64,000 bases of DNA from Pictodentalium vernedei (GCA_031216915.1 CM062288.1:182492596-182556595), one strand, 5' to 3'. Positions 21,406-33,059 are shown, counted from the stretch's first letter. Notes: a model not told the origin generated them from the sequence alone. Numbers and translations are program-made.

Positions 21406-21889
21406 TTATAGTGTTAGTGTTTTAAAAGCTGAAAATCATGGGAAGGCTTTTGGTTCAGGCCTCCGACCCTGGTGGAGGTGGCAAGAGTACGTAGTTGCAT
21501 TACTGACCAGGTTCCATTCATATAAAAAAAGACTTGTTCCAGTTTGTTGGTTTTCCACTGGTCTTTCCTGCATTGTGTTGGTCACGATTATCTCGGGAAA
21601 GAAAATGCATCATACACACAGAAACACAGGTAGTAAATTACCCAAATTGTAAGGAAATGATTGAATAGATATTGTCAAAGAAAATGCAGGTGAATGCTTC
21701 TTGCACTAATTTGCAAAACATTTCTAGTGGAGAACAGTCAGAACCACCGCTTATCCCTTCGCGCCTTCGGCGCTCGCAGGACCCGTAACACTGGTTCTAC
21801 ACATTTCCCCGAGGCGGTCCTTGCTTTTGGCGCTCATGTATATCACCCATTTTAGCCAGTGTCTTTTTTAAAGAATATTCTGAGCAGAT
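21406..21889. other. No supported feature
   Basis: Contains short frames and a GC-rich CGCCTTCGGCGCTC motif near 21758. Nothing has splice or family support. Confidence 0.3.
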
Positions 21890-22821
21890 AGAGCTACTCA
21901 TTCTTTGCTTGAGAGATTAATACTTTGTGGTGATTTCAACATCCATGTCAATAAGCACTATCACAATAATGCCAAAAAATTTACAAACCTGTTAGAAATT
22001 TTCGGATTTACTCAGCATGTTTTGCTTCCCATTCACCACTCTGGACATACACCGGAGGATGTCATCATTACCAGGGGATATCTGGACTTTCATCTCTGGA
22101 CTTCTCACAACAATAATCTCAAATGAACTTTTTGATCGTACATTTGCAGAATGTAAAATGAACGTGAGACAGGCGCGTAGCGAGTATTCAATAATTGGTG
22201 GGGGGGGGGGGGGGGGGGGGGGACATGAAATTTGGAAAACCGTTGGGGGGGCTCCCCTAGTCTTCACTAGAACCCTCCTTCGGGAGTGGGAGGAGGGATA
22301 AAGATATCACCATCACCCACCGCAATTATGATTAATTCAGTGGTCGGAGAGTAATCTGTTTATCACTATTTTGTAGAGCATTTTAGAGTTTTATGTTGTT
22401 AAAGTTGCATTGGACCTATGTTTTTTCTTTGGGGGGGGGGGGGGGGCAGCGAAAGGGGAGCCCTCTCCCTCCACGTGGCTACGTCACTGACCTGATAATT
22501 TGCACCATTAAGACGGAAAATAGTCTCCTACCGAAAATACAGAAGTGTTGACATCGATCAGTTGAACGAAGGAATTAACAACTCTGTACCAAGCGATGTA
22601 CTGTTGTTGATGAGCTGACGACTTGTTACAACACCACCCGACCCAATCTGCTTGATCAACATGCTCCGGTACCAACAAAAAGCATCTTGATTCGTCTAAC
22701 ATTACTATCCTTCACCAGTGATCTAAAGTGTGTGAAAGCTGAAAGGCGAAAACTTAAAAATAGATATCTCGATAAAATGAGTCTGCTTACCTTTTACCAC
22801 GAACTAAATATTCAGCAAAAC
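21890..22821 (+). pseudogene. LINE endonuclease and linker fragment, interrupted
   Basis: From about 21905 the frame reads LILCGDFNIHVN, then QHVLLPIHHSGHTPEDVI. These are the GDFN and GHT-x-D motifs of the APE-type endonuclease of CR1/L2-like LINEs, which nicks target DNA. After a poly-G-rich interruption (about 22165-22495), YRKYRSVDIDQLN, CYNTTRPNLLDQHAPV and a basic segment follow; this is the region between endonuclease and reverse transcriptase. It is out of frame in places and cut off by the MITE at 22822. Confidence 0.6.
22165..22495. mobile_element. Probable small insertion with poly-G tracts
   Basis: The LINE reading is broken by about 330 bp holding two long G runs (22200-22222 and near 22434). 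It has loosely inverted borders, GGCGCGTAGCGAG and CCACGTGGCTACGTCACTG. CTACGTC next to poly-C also occurs near 30125-30170. The boundaries are uncertain. Confidence 0.35.
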
Positions 22822-23465
22822 TTACCCTTTACCCAACGTAACGGTCAAAACCGGCCAGCGCTTTTCACAAAAATCGCCAATTAATTTTCATTATATTTTC
22901 ATTTTTTTTTTTCTCAAAAACAGAGATTATGACCCCTCTTTGGAACGAGCTCGTTCCAATGAGGGGTCATAATCAATGTTTTTGGGGGGCGCGGTGGCTC
23001 AGTTGGTAGAGGTGCAGGCTGCAAGCCGAGAGGTCCTCGGTTCGAATCCCACCTGCGGCAACCGCGTTGTATCCTTGGGCAAGACACTTCACCCCGACTG
23101 CCTACTTGGGGGCACGATGACGCTGTGTACTGAGGCGTACTGCACGTCGATGGTGCGCATGTCTTCAACCAATCTAACCCTACCTGTGCTGCGGTGCAGA
23201 GTTCAGAGTTACAATGTTGGAGAGCTGACAGCTGCTCGTCGTTGCTCGGTGGTTCTCTCCGGATACTCCGGCTTCCTCCACCCGTAAAACTGTCACGGTC
23301 ACGATTAGCCATTGTGCATAAGTATGTGACCTTAAACACCAATAAATAAATAAATAATAAATAAATAAATAATCAATGTTTTTGAGACATAAAATGAAAA
23401 AAATTAGTTATTCAAGAAGTTTGTTTGCAAGTGTCGTCTGCTTTTCATGTTTGGTAAAGAGTTAA
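22822..23465. mobile_element. TTAA-type MITE family A, split by a SINE
   Basis: The left end CCCTTTACCCAACGTAACGG and right end GTTTGGTAAAGAG match the family, with TTAA at 23462-23465. The core palindrome with GGAACGAGCTCGTTCC is at about 22925-22975. A SINE lies in the right arm of the core. Without it the MITE is about 240 bp, like the other copies. Confidence 0.75.
22984..23370 (+). mobile_element. tRNA-derived SINE with 13-bp target duplication
   Basis: The head GGGCGCGGTGGCTCAGTTGG carries an A-box, and GGTTCGAATCC about 35 bp on is a B-box, the internal RNA polymerase III promoter of tRNA-derived SINEs. The body ends with ACCTTAAACACC and an AATAAATAAATAA tail. AATCAATGTTTTT flanks it at 22971-22983 and 23371-23383. 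It has three diverged minus-strand relatives, at 29685-30013, 48712-49088 and 59495-59798. It depends on a LINE for movement (established for SINEs). Confidence 0.85.
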
Positions 23466-24099
23466 ATTGGGTAGAAGTGCATGCGCTTTATAATGTAGTT
23501 GGAATATTTCATCAGTCGGAACTTGAGTCATGACGGGACAAATAAGGTTTACACCACACCCTCCAATAGACCATCTTCTCCACACCCTGCCAATCATATC
23601 GACCCCTGAGTTCCAATGTGTTCGATGTGCCTAGTGGAACACATTGGAACTCAGGGGACGCTATATAAAACAGTACTGTTCCATTTACGGTCTGGGTTCC
23701 AACGAGAAATGTGTTGCGCATAAAACTGCAAAAGAGTTGGTTTTTTCCAATGTTTCTACTTTCCGCTGTTTCTCTTGAATTAAAAATGTTACAAACACCA
23801 TATAATACATGAGTTTACGTCTATTTGAACAAATTCGTGAGGCGTGCTGAAACGATATTGCCTTCCATTAGGTCCAGCTGTTGTTGCGAAAATGTTTCGC
23901 TACTTCCCTCAGAATGTACTGTTTCATATTAATTTGTAAATTATTTGAACCAGCTAAGCGGAAATGGCACTTTTTTCATGCTTCTCCGAGCTCAAAATTT
24001 TGTTTCATGCTAATGATCTTCCTGACACTTCTCTGTATAATAACAATAACACATTGGCTGTCAGCTTAATTGTCGCAGTTGACAGAAGGCATTGATTAA
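23466..24099. repeat. Unassigned stretch with a 21-bp-arm palindrome
   Basis: At 23603-23657 CCCCTGAGTTCCAATGTGTT is mirrored by its complement around a 13-bp loop. The same core occurs at 54705-54760, so this is the centre of another MITE family whose ends I could not fix. The rest is AT-rich without genes. Confidence 0.55.
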
Positions 24100-24390
24100 C
24101 TCTGTGCTTCCAAATGTTTCCCTATACCCACACCTCTTCTCTCCTAACACCCTGAAACGATCTGCTTGATGACACCCTGTACCTCATCCTTCCCAATCAC
24201 TCCGATAAGCATACAACCCTGTTCTTTGTGTCTCCCACAAACCACATATCTATTATTCTCCCATCCCACTTTACCATAACACTCTCAGTAAATTTTGTTC
24301 TGTTAGCCTGGTATTTTGGACATTCTAATAGATTGTCTCCACTACTCCTAAATTACACATTTGGCATTCCTTTCCATTGTCCTTTCCATT

Positions 24391-26236
24391 TTTAGCTCAA
24401 CTTTGGCGAAGCCAAATTTGAGCTTTTGTCATGGCCCGTCGTCCGTCTGTCCATCTGTCCGTCTGTCCGTACGTCAACAATTGGATACGGCTCGGGCTAG
24501 AGGCCGTATTTATGAACCGATCTTTACGAAACTTCTTGGGTACCTTTGTTATGACCGTGGGGCGAGAACGAGTGTTTTGGGGAGCGGTCCGAAATTCAAG
24601 ATGGCTGCCAGCCGCCATTTTGTACCGATGATGCAGAAATCTGTTTTTTGTACAGAACTTCCATATGAAAGCACTGATTTGAATAATTTTTTGTATCAAT
24701 GTTTAGTACCATGGGATACATCACATATAATACGGGTTTTTTTCTCGTGCGTAAATTGTGCAAATTAGACTAATTTTGATGTTTTTTGGTGTTACTTTCA
24801 GCACTGTAAGTGCAAATGCCAATATGGCTCGGGCTAGAGGCCGTATTTATGAACCGATCTTTACGAAACTTCTTGGGTACCTTTGGTATCACCGTGGGAC
24901 GAGAACGAGTGTTTTTGGGTCCGGTCCGAAATTCAAGATGGCCGATGGCAGCCATTTTGTACAAAATTAGGTGCAATCAGATTTTTGCACAGAACTTCCA
25001 TATGAAAGCGTTGATTTGAATAATTTTTTGTGTGAATGTTTAGTACCATGGGATACATCACATATAAAACGGGTTTTTTTCTCGTGCAGAAATTATGCAA
25101 ATTAGATGAACTTTGATTTTTTCAGTGCGACTTACACACAGTAAGTGCACATGTCAATACGGCTCAGACTAGAGTCTGTATTTATGAACTGATCTTCACG
25201 AAATGTCTTGGGTACCTTTGTTATCACCTTGGGACGAGAACGAGTGTTTCTGGGTGCGGTCTAAAATTCAAGATGGCTGCCAGTGGCCATTTTTGTACCG
25301 AAATTAGGTCTAATCAGTTTTTTGTACACAACTTCTATACAGCTCAGACTAGAGGCCATGTTTATGAACCAATCTTTAAGAAACTTCTTGGGTACCTTTG
25401 TTATCACCGTGGGATGAGCGCGAGTGTTTTTGGGTGTGGTCCGAAATTCAAGATGGCCACCAGCAGCCATTTTGTACCAAAATTAGTGCAATCAGTCTTT
25501 TGTACAGAACTTCTGTATGAAAGTTCTGATTTGAATAAATTTTTGTATGAATGTTTAGCAACATGGAATACATCACATATTGTAAGGGGTTTTTTTTCGT
25601 GTAGAAATTATGCAAATTAGATGAACTTTGATTTATTCAGTGCTACTTACACAATGTGAGCACACATGTCAATACGGCTCAGGGTAGAGGCTGTATTTAT
25701 GAACCGATCTTCACAAAACTTCTTGGGTACCTTTGTTATCACCTTGGGATGAGAATGAGTGTTTCTGGGTACGGTCCAAAATTCAAGATGGCTGCCAGTG
25801 GCCATTTTGTACCAAAATTAGGTCCAATCAGTTTTTTGTCACAAGTTCTTTTCAGCTCGTATTTATGAACTGATCTTCACAAAACTTCTTGGGTACCTTT
25901 GTTTTCACCTTGGGACAGGAACGAGTGTGTTTTGGGGTGCCTTTGTTATCACTGTGCTATGAGAACAAATATTTTGGGGTTCAGTCAGACCCACTCTGGG
26001 ACTCAAAGATTTCTTTTCTAGTTTAGCATCTGACTGTCACCCACCTTTACAATACTTTACCTATACATTTGTTACAGGCAACGGTCAGTATTTATGTACA
26101 GACCGTCACAATACTTTATATGTACCTTTGTTATCAGGTCATTACCTAGATGTTTGTCATTGCTGTGTCACATACTATACATGTGCATGTCTTTGTCTTG
26201 ACAAGTTGAGCTACAGTGTCATTGACACTTTCATTT
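24391..26236 (+). mobile_element. Hairpin-capped Helentron-like element with ~335-bp units
   Basis: The head AGCTCAACTTTGGC folds onto GCCAAATTTGAGCT and is followed by GTCCGTCTGTCC repeats. The tail is AAGTTGAGCTACAGTGTCAT plus TGACACTTTC, nearly identical to the tail at 12690-12727. Internal units start with GCTAGAGGCCGTATTTATGA-like sequence at about 24489, 24827, 25162, 25342, 25677 and 25854, spacing about 335 with two shorter ~178-bp steps. Each has an AAGATGGC...GCCATTTT inverted pair. It splits the minus-strand LINE. Confidence 0.6.
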
Positions 26237-26929
26237 CCTGTAAGCTCCGGCGACCACGACCTCAGCTCGAACTACAGCCCCCCCCCCCCCCCACCCCTCT
26301 TCCAAAGCTACCATCATGGTAGCCTTCAAAACCTGACCTCTCTTTATCAGGCAGTGCACCCAAAGACCTCTTTGCTTTGACCCTCTATCGCAAATTTCGG
26401 TAACAATCCTCCATCGATTTTTCTCTGGTGGTCTTTTTTACCGACGGTTGTGCCCACTAACAAGACCGAGATCTCCATTGAATAGTTCTCACTTGTTCCA
26501 TCCACCCTGTTTTTGTATTTGAATTCCAAATATTCTGGAACATTAGTTTACACCATCAGCTGTCGGGGAGATTAACCACATAGTTAAGATAACAAAGTTT
26601 TATTAAGTGTATCCTGTCCTCACCCAACTGAGCTAACCCCCAGGGACACCGGAAGCATATGATTAGAGGGACCACGGGGTGAGTTGAGAGCAGACAATGC
26701 CCCTCCCGGGTTCGTCACTCAATTTTCATTGATTTCTTCGCGAAGTAAAGCTAAAATACAGCCCAAATCCGTTTGGGAGCTTTCAAAAATTCAATGGGGA
26801 AGTTTGGGAGGAGGTGGATCCCCACTCCCAATGGTAGGTGGATATCTCCTCTCAAACTCCCCCATCTCGGACCTTGAGCATTCGAGACGAGCATGCTGCT
26901 AGTGCGAGTAAATGTCCTTTTCCCGGGAT

Positions 26930-28291
26930 TTGCCCCCAGCCCTGAAGTGCTTCCGGCACCCCTGCCAACTCCCGATGGCCTCTAGAGCTGTGGCATAATT
27001 CGACCCTGCTATCCATCAATTTACAATGTTCTGCAGGGTTTCCAAGCTCTTTACAACTGTTTGGTTCCGAGGTATCACTTCCTACCAAATGTAATACTTG
27101 GTACACCCACCATTTCCCAAATGGTCTTCCTATGAAAACCTTATTGAAGCTGTTCCTTCCTATAATTTAAATTTAATTGAGGATTCGCTTCCCCTTCACA
27201 ATTAGTTTATTTGTGTGGTCTTGGAAGATGCCTTTCCCTGTAATGTCTAAATTTACCTCCCAAATAGCTGTAGTCACCTGTCTCTCCCACACTAAAAGGT
27301 TTGTTGCAACCTTCCGGGATACAGAAGTCTCTCACTCTCCATATTCAAGTTGGTTCCACTTTACGGCCCACGGGTATAACTTTGATTTTCCTTTCATTTA
27401 ATCCGAGTCTCCATTTGTTCCCATATCTCCCAACAATGGCCAATATTTTATCTAGCCCCTCTTCGCTTTCCGACACTGGTATCATATCATCTTCGAAAAA
27501 CAGCCCTGGGATCTTCAGGTCCCCAAATGCTACCCTCTACCTCCATAGGCACACGTTTTGTTGTTTTGTTACCCAGATTAAGGTCACTTCAAACATCTTT
27601 ATATAATGCTTTCAAGATTCCAACAAACTCGCCTCCAAGACCCAAGGTCTCAAGCTTTCGCCACATGCCCTCCCTCCGTACACTATCGTATGCCTTTTAA
27701 ACATCCAGAAATAGCATAAAGATCTTGTTCTTTTTTACTTTTGCAGATTGTCTCATTTGCGATCGCGAGAAAATATGGTCAGTGACTCTCCTTCCCTTGC
27801 TGAAGCCATTCTGGATCTCTCCTGAAAAACCCCTCTTTTTGATCACATCCTCTAATTTCCCATACAGGACTTGACAGAAAATTTTTCCAATGTTGCTACT
27901 GACAGATATTTCTAGATAGTTATCCAATACCTTTTGTGATCCCCCTTTTGTGTATAAATTTGACCTTTCTTTCTCTCCACTCTTTTGGAACCTCTTCTGT
28001 TCTGTGGCGAAACTGAATAGGGTTGTTGGGCTTTTACAAGTTTCTCTCCCCATTTTATAGGAACTCGTTCGGAATTACATCCACCCCTTCCACTTTCCTG
28101 TTCCTTTACTTTGAGGCCGCTTTTCGCACCTCCTCTACTTTTATTTGCTGCACACGAAGTTCGATAAATTTTCCTCGCCCCCATTTTGGCACTCAGGTGG
28201 GTTCTCCATGCCCCCACCGCTTACCTTTTCCCAGTGCTTGACTAGTTCTGATGCGATTTGGCCTTGGTCGTCTGTATTTCCGCTTCCCACT
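26930..28291 (-). pseudogene. LINE reverse transcriptase, decayed
   Basis: This would copy LINE RNA into DNA at the nicked target. On the minus strand, fingers/palm motifs appear in order: VLDNYLEISVSSNIGKIF, then GEIQNGFSKGRRVTDHIFSR, then KIFMLFLDV. Near 27470-27500 is FFEDDMIPVS, the catalytic box with the usual F-A-D-D changed to F-E-D-D. Upstream at 28050-28230 is a second register (a frameshift near 27960), and stops follow FLDV. Not functional. Confidence 0.7.
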
Positions 28292-28527
28292 TTAACCCTT
28301 TACCCAACGTAACGTCCAAAACCGGCCAGCGCTATTCTCAAAAATCGCCAATTAATTTTCATTATATTTTCATTTTTTGTCTCAAAAACATAGGTTATTA
28401 CCCCTCTTTGGAACGAGCTCGTTCCAATGATGGGTCATAACCTATGTTTAGACAAGAAATGAAAAAAATTAGTTATTGAAGAATTTTGTTTGCAAGTGTC
28501 TGCTTTTCATGTTAGGTAAAGGGTTAA
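28292..28527. mobile_element. TTAA-type MITE family A inside the LINE
   Basis: TTAA lies at 28292-28295 and 28524-28527, with ends CCCTTTACCCAACGTAACG and GTTAGGTAAAGGG. The core palindrome with GGAACGAGCTCGTTCC is near 28410-28430. It sits between the NKGS-coding and VGSGNTDDQG-coding parts of the LINE. Confidence 0.85.
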
Positions 28528-29070
28528 TGTAAATTACTTCCTTTGTTCATTTTATTCATCCATTTCCAAAATACATTCGAACTCGACCACACTGTCATTC
28601 TTATCGTCCTAATAAGATTGCTGGCATGCACTCTTCGATTATCGTCTTTAATCTTATTTACTTTATTTCGTCCTTGTTGGTATTCTTCTTTTACTACCCT
28701 GGCCTCGATGCTTTCCACCCTCGAGTTTTCTGCTCCTCTTGTATGCAGCACATTTGACTTTTCTGCCTTTTATAGCCTTTTTCAATTGGTCATTCATTCC
28801 GTATCCCCCGCCCCCCAATATTTATCCAAAAATAAAGATAGTTGGACACTTTTCAAAGCAATTCAAAGTATTGTTGTAAGGGACGATTTTTTCGAATGTG
28901 ATATTACATTCCGTGAAAATTCCAACTGCCGACTCCCACACACATATTTCTGATCGAACAACGCAAGATGTTCCGACTCCTCAGCCGCCCAGGTTAATTC
29001 CACAACCGTGGTCGTGTTAAGTCTTTTGTTCTCTTTTAGGTTTAACCTTAAATTTTCATGTTGTGACAAG

Positions 29071-29684
29071 CATCTAGCAAACCGTTTCTTGAATTATATC
29101 AGAAATTGTAGAAATACAAACAAGTTGGTCAATTTGGTGCTGACGATTGTCATAAACAGTTGATTTATGAGAGCAGTATACAGGGCACATTTTAAGACCC
29201 ACATGCAATGCACCCAGAGACTGCAGTTTGTATTAGGACTCAAATGTGCCCCATGTGATGCTGTGTCCTGGAATGTTTTAAGTTACTATCAAAATTGTGC
29301 ACAGGTTTCTTTGGCTCAGTAATCTCATGAAAGACATTTTGGCTGTGTAAGTAAGCTAAATCATTAATCATACTCTATAAGCATAATGAATGGTTGTTAG
29401 TCATTGAGTTCATTTCAAGATTAGTGTGCTCACTGCTCAGCATGATCTCATATTTGAGATGATTAATTAGTAAATTATTGGTTGAATACTGATTTTTGGG
29501 CATTCTCCATACATGTACATTCATGTAATTGATATAACGCCTAACGAAGGCAGATAGGGTCTACTTTCAGACTACAGTACCACAAGAAACTATCATTTTG
29601 TGTTAGCTACAGTCATTTAAACTGCTTGGAAATATTCTCAGAATGCTCTAACACCTATTTATTTATTTATATATTTATTTATTT
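29071..29684. other. No supported feature
   Basis: AT-rich; no shared repeat until the SINE tail near 29650. Confidence 0.35.
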
Positions 29685-30013
29685 ATTTGTGTTTAAGGTC
29701 ACATACTTATGGACAATGGCTAGTCGTGACCGTGACAGTTTTACGGGTGGAGAAAGCCGGAGAGAACCACCGAGCATCGACGAGCAACTGTCAGCTCATC
29801 ACCATTCTAACTGTTCAAGCGCCGCTCAAGCAGGGTTACAGCGGGTGAAGACATGTGCACCATCGACGTGCAGTACGCCTTAGTACACGGCGTCATCGTG
29901 CCCCCATGTAGGCAACCGGGATAAAGTGCCTTGCCCAAGGACACAACGGAAGATCGAACTTGGGACCTCTAGCATAGAAGTCGAACAGTCTACCACTGAG
30001 CCACCGCGTTCCT
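29685..30013 (-). mobile_element. tRNA-derived SINE, minus strand
   Basis: Read from 30013 downward it begins with AACGCGGTGGCTCAGTGG and has a degraded B-box, then GACGCCGTGTACTAAGGCG and a body close to 22984-23370. The tail GACCTTAAACAC runs into (ATAA)n. It is diverged, and no clear target duplication was found. Confidence 0.75.
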
Positions 30014-30299
30014 TTAAAACCTCTTGCAATAGTCACTTGGAGTCAACAATTTAAAAGTTCCGCCATCGGGGGAACTGGGAGAGCCTTTAAGTATCCACCC
30101 CTAGTTGAAATGTTCATAGATCTACATCCCCCCCCCTCCCTCCCGATTGAAAACCTCCTAGCTACGTCCCTGAATGTGACTACAAAGAAGAGACCTTGTC
30201 GGATATGACAGAACACTGTTTACAAAACCACGAAAACAATGTCTTGAAGTAGTAGACAATTGTACGGTGGCTGGGAAAGGACATCATAGGATTTTATTT
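30014..30299. other. Short spacer with a poly-C/CTACGTC motif
   Basis: CCCCCCCCTCCCTCCC near 30127 and CTAGCTACGTCCCTGAA just after it resemble the border at 22470-22495, possibly the end of the same small element. Confidence 0.3.
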
Positions 30300-30304
30300 T
30301 TCTT

Positions 30305-30435
30305 GTAGTATCTCAATCGATCGACTTATTATCTTGATCGATCGACTGAGTAAATAGATCGATCAAGTTTTCTATCTCGATCGATCGACTTAGTATCTCG
30401 ATTGATCGACTTAGTATCTCGATCGATCAACTTGG
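30305..30435 (+). repeat. 21-bp tandem repeat, about six units
   Basis: The unit is close to ATCTCGATCGATCGACTTAGT. Each copy has the self-complementary core CGATCGATCG, so neighbouring units can pair. Confidence 0.75.
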
Positions 30436-31065
30436 TGAAAGGGATTTTTGAAGCAGTGTCAGTAGTACATAAGGGACGATCCGTGCCTCATTTTCCAGAG
30501 TTTTGCGGGAGCAGCTAGTGATAAATTCCTATAGGAACCGGAGCTTTTGCCGGAGCAACTTTTTCCTGTGTAAAACTTTGCCCCACCCATCTAGATCCGC
30601 CAAGTGGTATGTACGTGCCGCCAAGTGGTATGTACGTGCTGCATATATAGTATGCTTTTGCATGTACAGTGATATATGTACACACATGGTTATGTGTATA
30701 TAGTATGGGTATGTGATGGAATATTGATGGGGAAGTTGGGTTTTCTTGAAAGTTTCCCCGCGAAACGGTTGACATTGCTATTGGCGTCATTATGCGTTCG
30801 TGAGGTCATAGAAACGTTGACGGTGTTGTTCGTACTGTGCAATCTGATATGACGTTATTCGGGTAAGGGTGTGTAGGCCTTCTCGTACGGGAGTGATCTC
30901 GTAGTATAGTATGGGCGTTAAAAACTCTCTGTTAGCCCTTGGTTCTATTAATCCACCTTTACTTCATATTATCCTATGTATAGGTAATACGTAATGCTAG
31001 TCCAGGCAGTATTGTGGGGATGGGTGGTGATAATACATGGTCGTATATTGCAGGTACCCTGGTGG
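30436..31065. other. Mostly unassigned; one 21-bp duplication
   Basis: CCGCCAAGTGGTATGTACGT occurs twice in tandem at about 30598-30640. No gene seen. Confidence 0.35.
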
Positions 31066-31069
31066 TCTA

Positions 31070-31155
31070 CTTGGTATGTTCTCATGTGACGTTTCAGGTT
31101 GGATTTGCATGTAAACTCGGCGGCACACGTGTCACACTTATAGCCTTTTTCTTTG
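31070..31155 (-). pseudogene. Isolated C2H2 zinc-finger-like peptide
   Basis: On the minus strand the reading is KGYKCDTCAAEFTCKSNL followed by KRHMRTYQ. It has the two cysteines two residues apart, the hydrophobic core residues and one histidine 12 residues later, as in DNA-binding C2H2 fingers. The second histidine position is tyrosine, and there is a stop five codons upstream of the finger. It is either a decayed finger or an exon edge. No second clear finger is present; a KHRCNPEH segment about 180 bp upstream is only suggestive. Confidence 0.4.
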
Positions 31156-31879
31156 AGTTTTCAGTACAAAGTTCTTCAGTTATTGACACATCGAGAAATG
31201 AGCCACCAAATGGATGCGTCTCGCCTGTATCACTCATTGCTTTTATCTGCGACAAAATTAACCTTGAAGTTATTTCCCACTTAATATGGAAGTCATTCAG
31301 AAGATATGGATGTTCTGGGTTGCATCGGTGCTTACGCTCTCTGATATGCTCTTTTGAAACGGACAGTTTACTGCTAATCGTGTACCGGTATCCTAAATTC
31401 CTCGTTGTCTACGAAGCATATGCGATAGAGCAAGTGCCGATCATCAGTAGCACATTCCAGACGAGTTATCTCCCTGTTTTGGGCTAATGACGGTACTTGT
31501 TCCAAGTGTCCGATAGTGTTCCAAGTGTCGGTAATTCACTTTGTACCGTGGGTTTTAGTGCCCATATTTTCAAATCCCATGTTCATAAATGCATCTTGTA
31601 TAGATATCTGTTGACTGATTGAAGCTACCCCTCTCACTGTTGTTTTAATGGACATTTCGGAAGACAATTGGCTAATAAAAAAGCTGCGGGTTGCTAAATT
31701 TAACATGTGACTGACAGGCGATTATTTTTGCATATTTCATCAAAAATGGGTCAAGTGACAGGAAAATGATTATCTGATAATCAACCTCCATGAAAGCTTA
31801 TATCATTCCTAATGCCAAGAATCTATCGAGTAGTTAATGATAAGTCATTGCTCGAACGACTCGAATCCCACCGAGCAAA
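31156..31879. other. No supported feature
   Basis: A 157-codon plus-strand frame (31014-31487) overlaps the finger on the other strand and has no recognisable domain. The rest is unassigned. Confidence 0.3.
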
Positions 31880-32620
31880 TAAGCCATAGAGTATTTAGTC
31901 GGCCGAGTGACTTGCACATGCGACTCTTAGCCTCATTTCTGTATTTAGGATACCTATGACCTGGTATTGTATTATTTGAGGATACCTTCTGGAGAATCCC
32001 TTTTTTGTCGTATGAGGTCCATGAGAAAATTCCTCGATGAGGTCTAATTTATTATCCCTATTAACCTCATTTCTTTTGAGGCCAAGAGGGCCATGAAAAA
32101 ATCCCTCAATGAGTACTAATTTACGACCCTCTTAGCCTCATCTCGGTATTTAACAGCCATAACCCGTGGCACTCCAATTTCAGCACCCCTTTCTGGTAAA
32201 CGTCTGGCATTCGGCACCCTTTTTTGTCGTATGAGGGCTATGAGAGAAGCCCTCGATGAGGTCTAATTTAGTATCCCTCTTTGCCCCATTTCGTTTGAGA
32301 GCATGAGGGCCATGAAAAAGTACCTCATTCAGGCCTAATTTACTATCCCCCTTAGCCTCATCTCGGTATTTAACAGCTCTAATCCGTGGCACCCAATTTC
32401 AGCACCCCTTTTTGGTAAACGTCTGGCCTTCGGCGCCCCTTTTTAGTTGCATGAGGCCATGGGGGCGATGATAAAAGCCCTCAATGAGGTCTAATTTACT
32501 ATCCCTCTCAACCTCATTTCGTTTGAGGCCATGAGGGCCATGAAAAAGTCCCTTAATGAGGTCTAACTTACTATCCCTCTTAGCCTCGTTTCGGTATTTA
32601 AGGATACCTATGATCCAGCT
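31880..32620 (+). repeat. Complex tandem repeat, ~230-bp units
   Basis: GAGGTCTAATTTACTATCCC, GCCATGAGGGCCATGAAAAA and CAATTTCAGCACCCCTTT recur with an overall period near 230 bp and an inner doublet. There are about three units with internal deletions. Confidence 0.7.
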
Positions 32621-33059
32621 CCTCTACAACTCCTAGCTTCCACATACAGTTCTTATACAGGTAGTCTTCCCAACGGCTTCCATCTTATCTCCAAAGCTCC
32701 AAGGCCACTACTTGTCTATGGTCTATCTGTCCTGTCATTCATTAGCATCTACAGCAGTCTTGTACCATTGCAGTCTTGTACCACTACTATTGGCTATACC
32801 GTCATCCATTAATATTGACTTCTAACACTACTTCCAAGCTATGCCTTCGCTCAGGCCTTCAAAATGTTCAATCGTGTTGCTTCATTTTCCCTGTATACAT
32901 ATAGACAGGCTATACAAGGGATCCCGTTAGTGGAATTCTTAACCGATTCCGAAAAGTTGTATTCCGTGTTTTAACATCAGCACTCGAGGGTATTCCCATA
33001 CCCTATTGGAAGGATTGCCATCAAATGGTTGAAGTTCAAAAAATGTAGTTCATTCAGAG
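32621..33059. other. No supported feature
   Basis: Low-complexity pyrimidine-rich stretch, no gene signal. Confidence 0.3.

Larger units (their letters stand above)
24100..29070 (-). mobile_element. Minus-strand LINE, split by two later elements
   Basis: Three blocks read in one direction. Block 28528-29070 is the region before the reverse transcriptase (KDDNRRVHASNLIRTI, FWKWMNKMNKGS). Block 26241-28291 is the reverse transcriptase and beyond. Block 24100-24390 is the cysteine-histidine end (CQMCNLGVVET, LLECPKYQANR). The blocks are separated by 24391-26236 (tandem-repeat element) and 28292-28527 (TTAA MITE). I see no 5' end. Confidence 0.65.

Noticed and set aside
22984..23060. tRNA gene
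   Set aside because: The A- and B-boxes are tRNA-like, but the anticodon arm does not fold well, and the sequence continues as a SINE with a tail and target duplication.
31014..31487. 157-codon plus-strand frame
   Set aside because: No domain; the opposite strand carries a zinc-finger motif that explains part of the sequence better.
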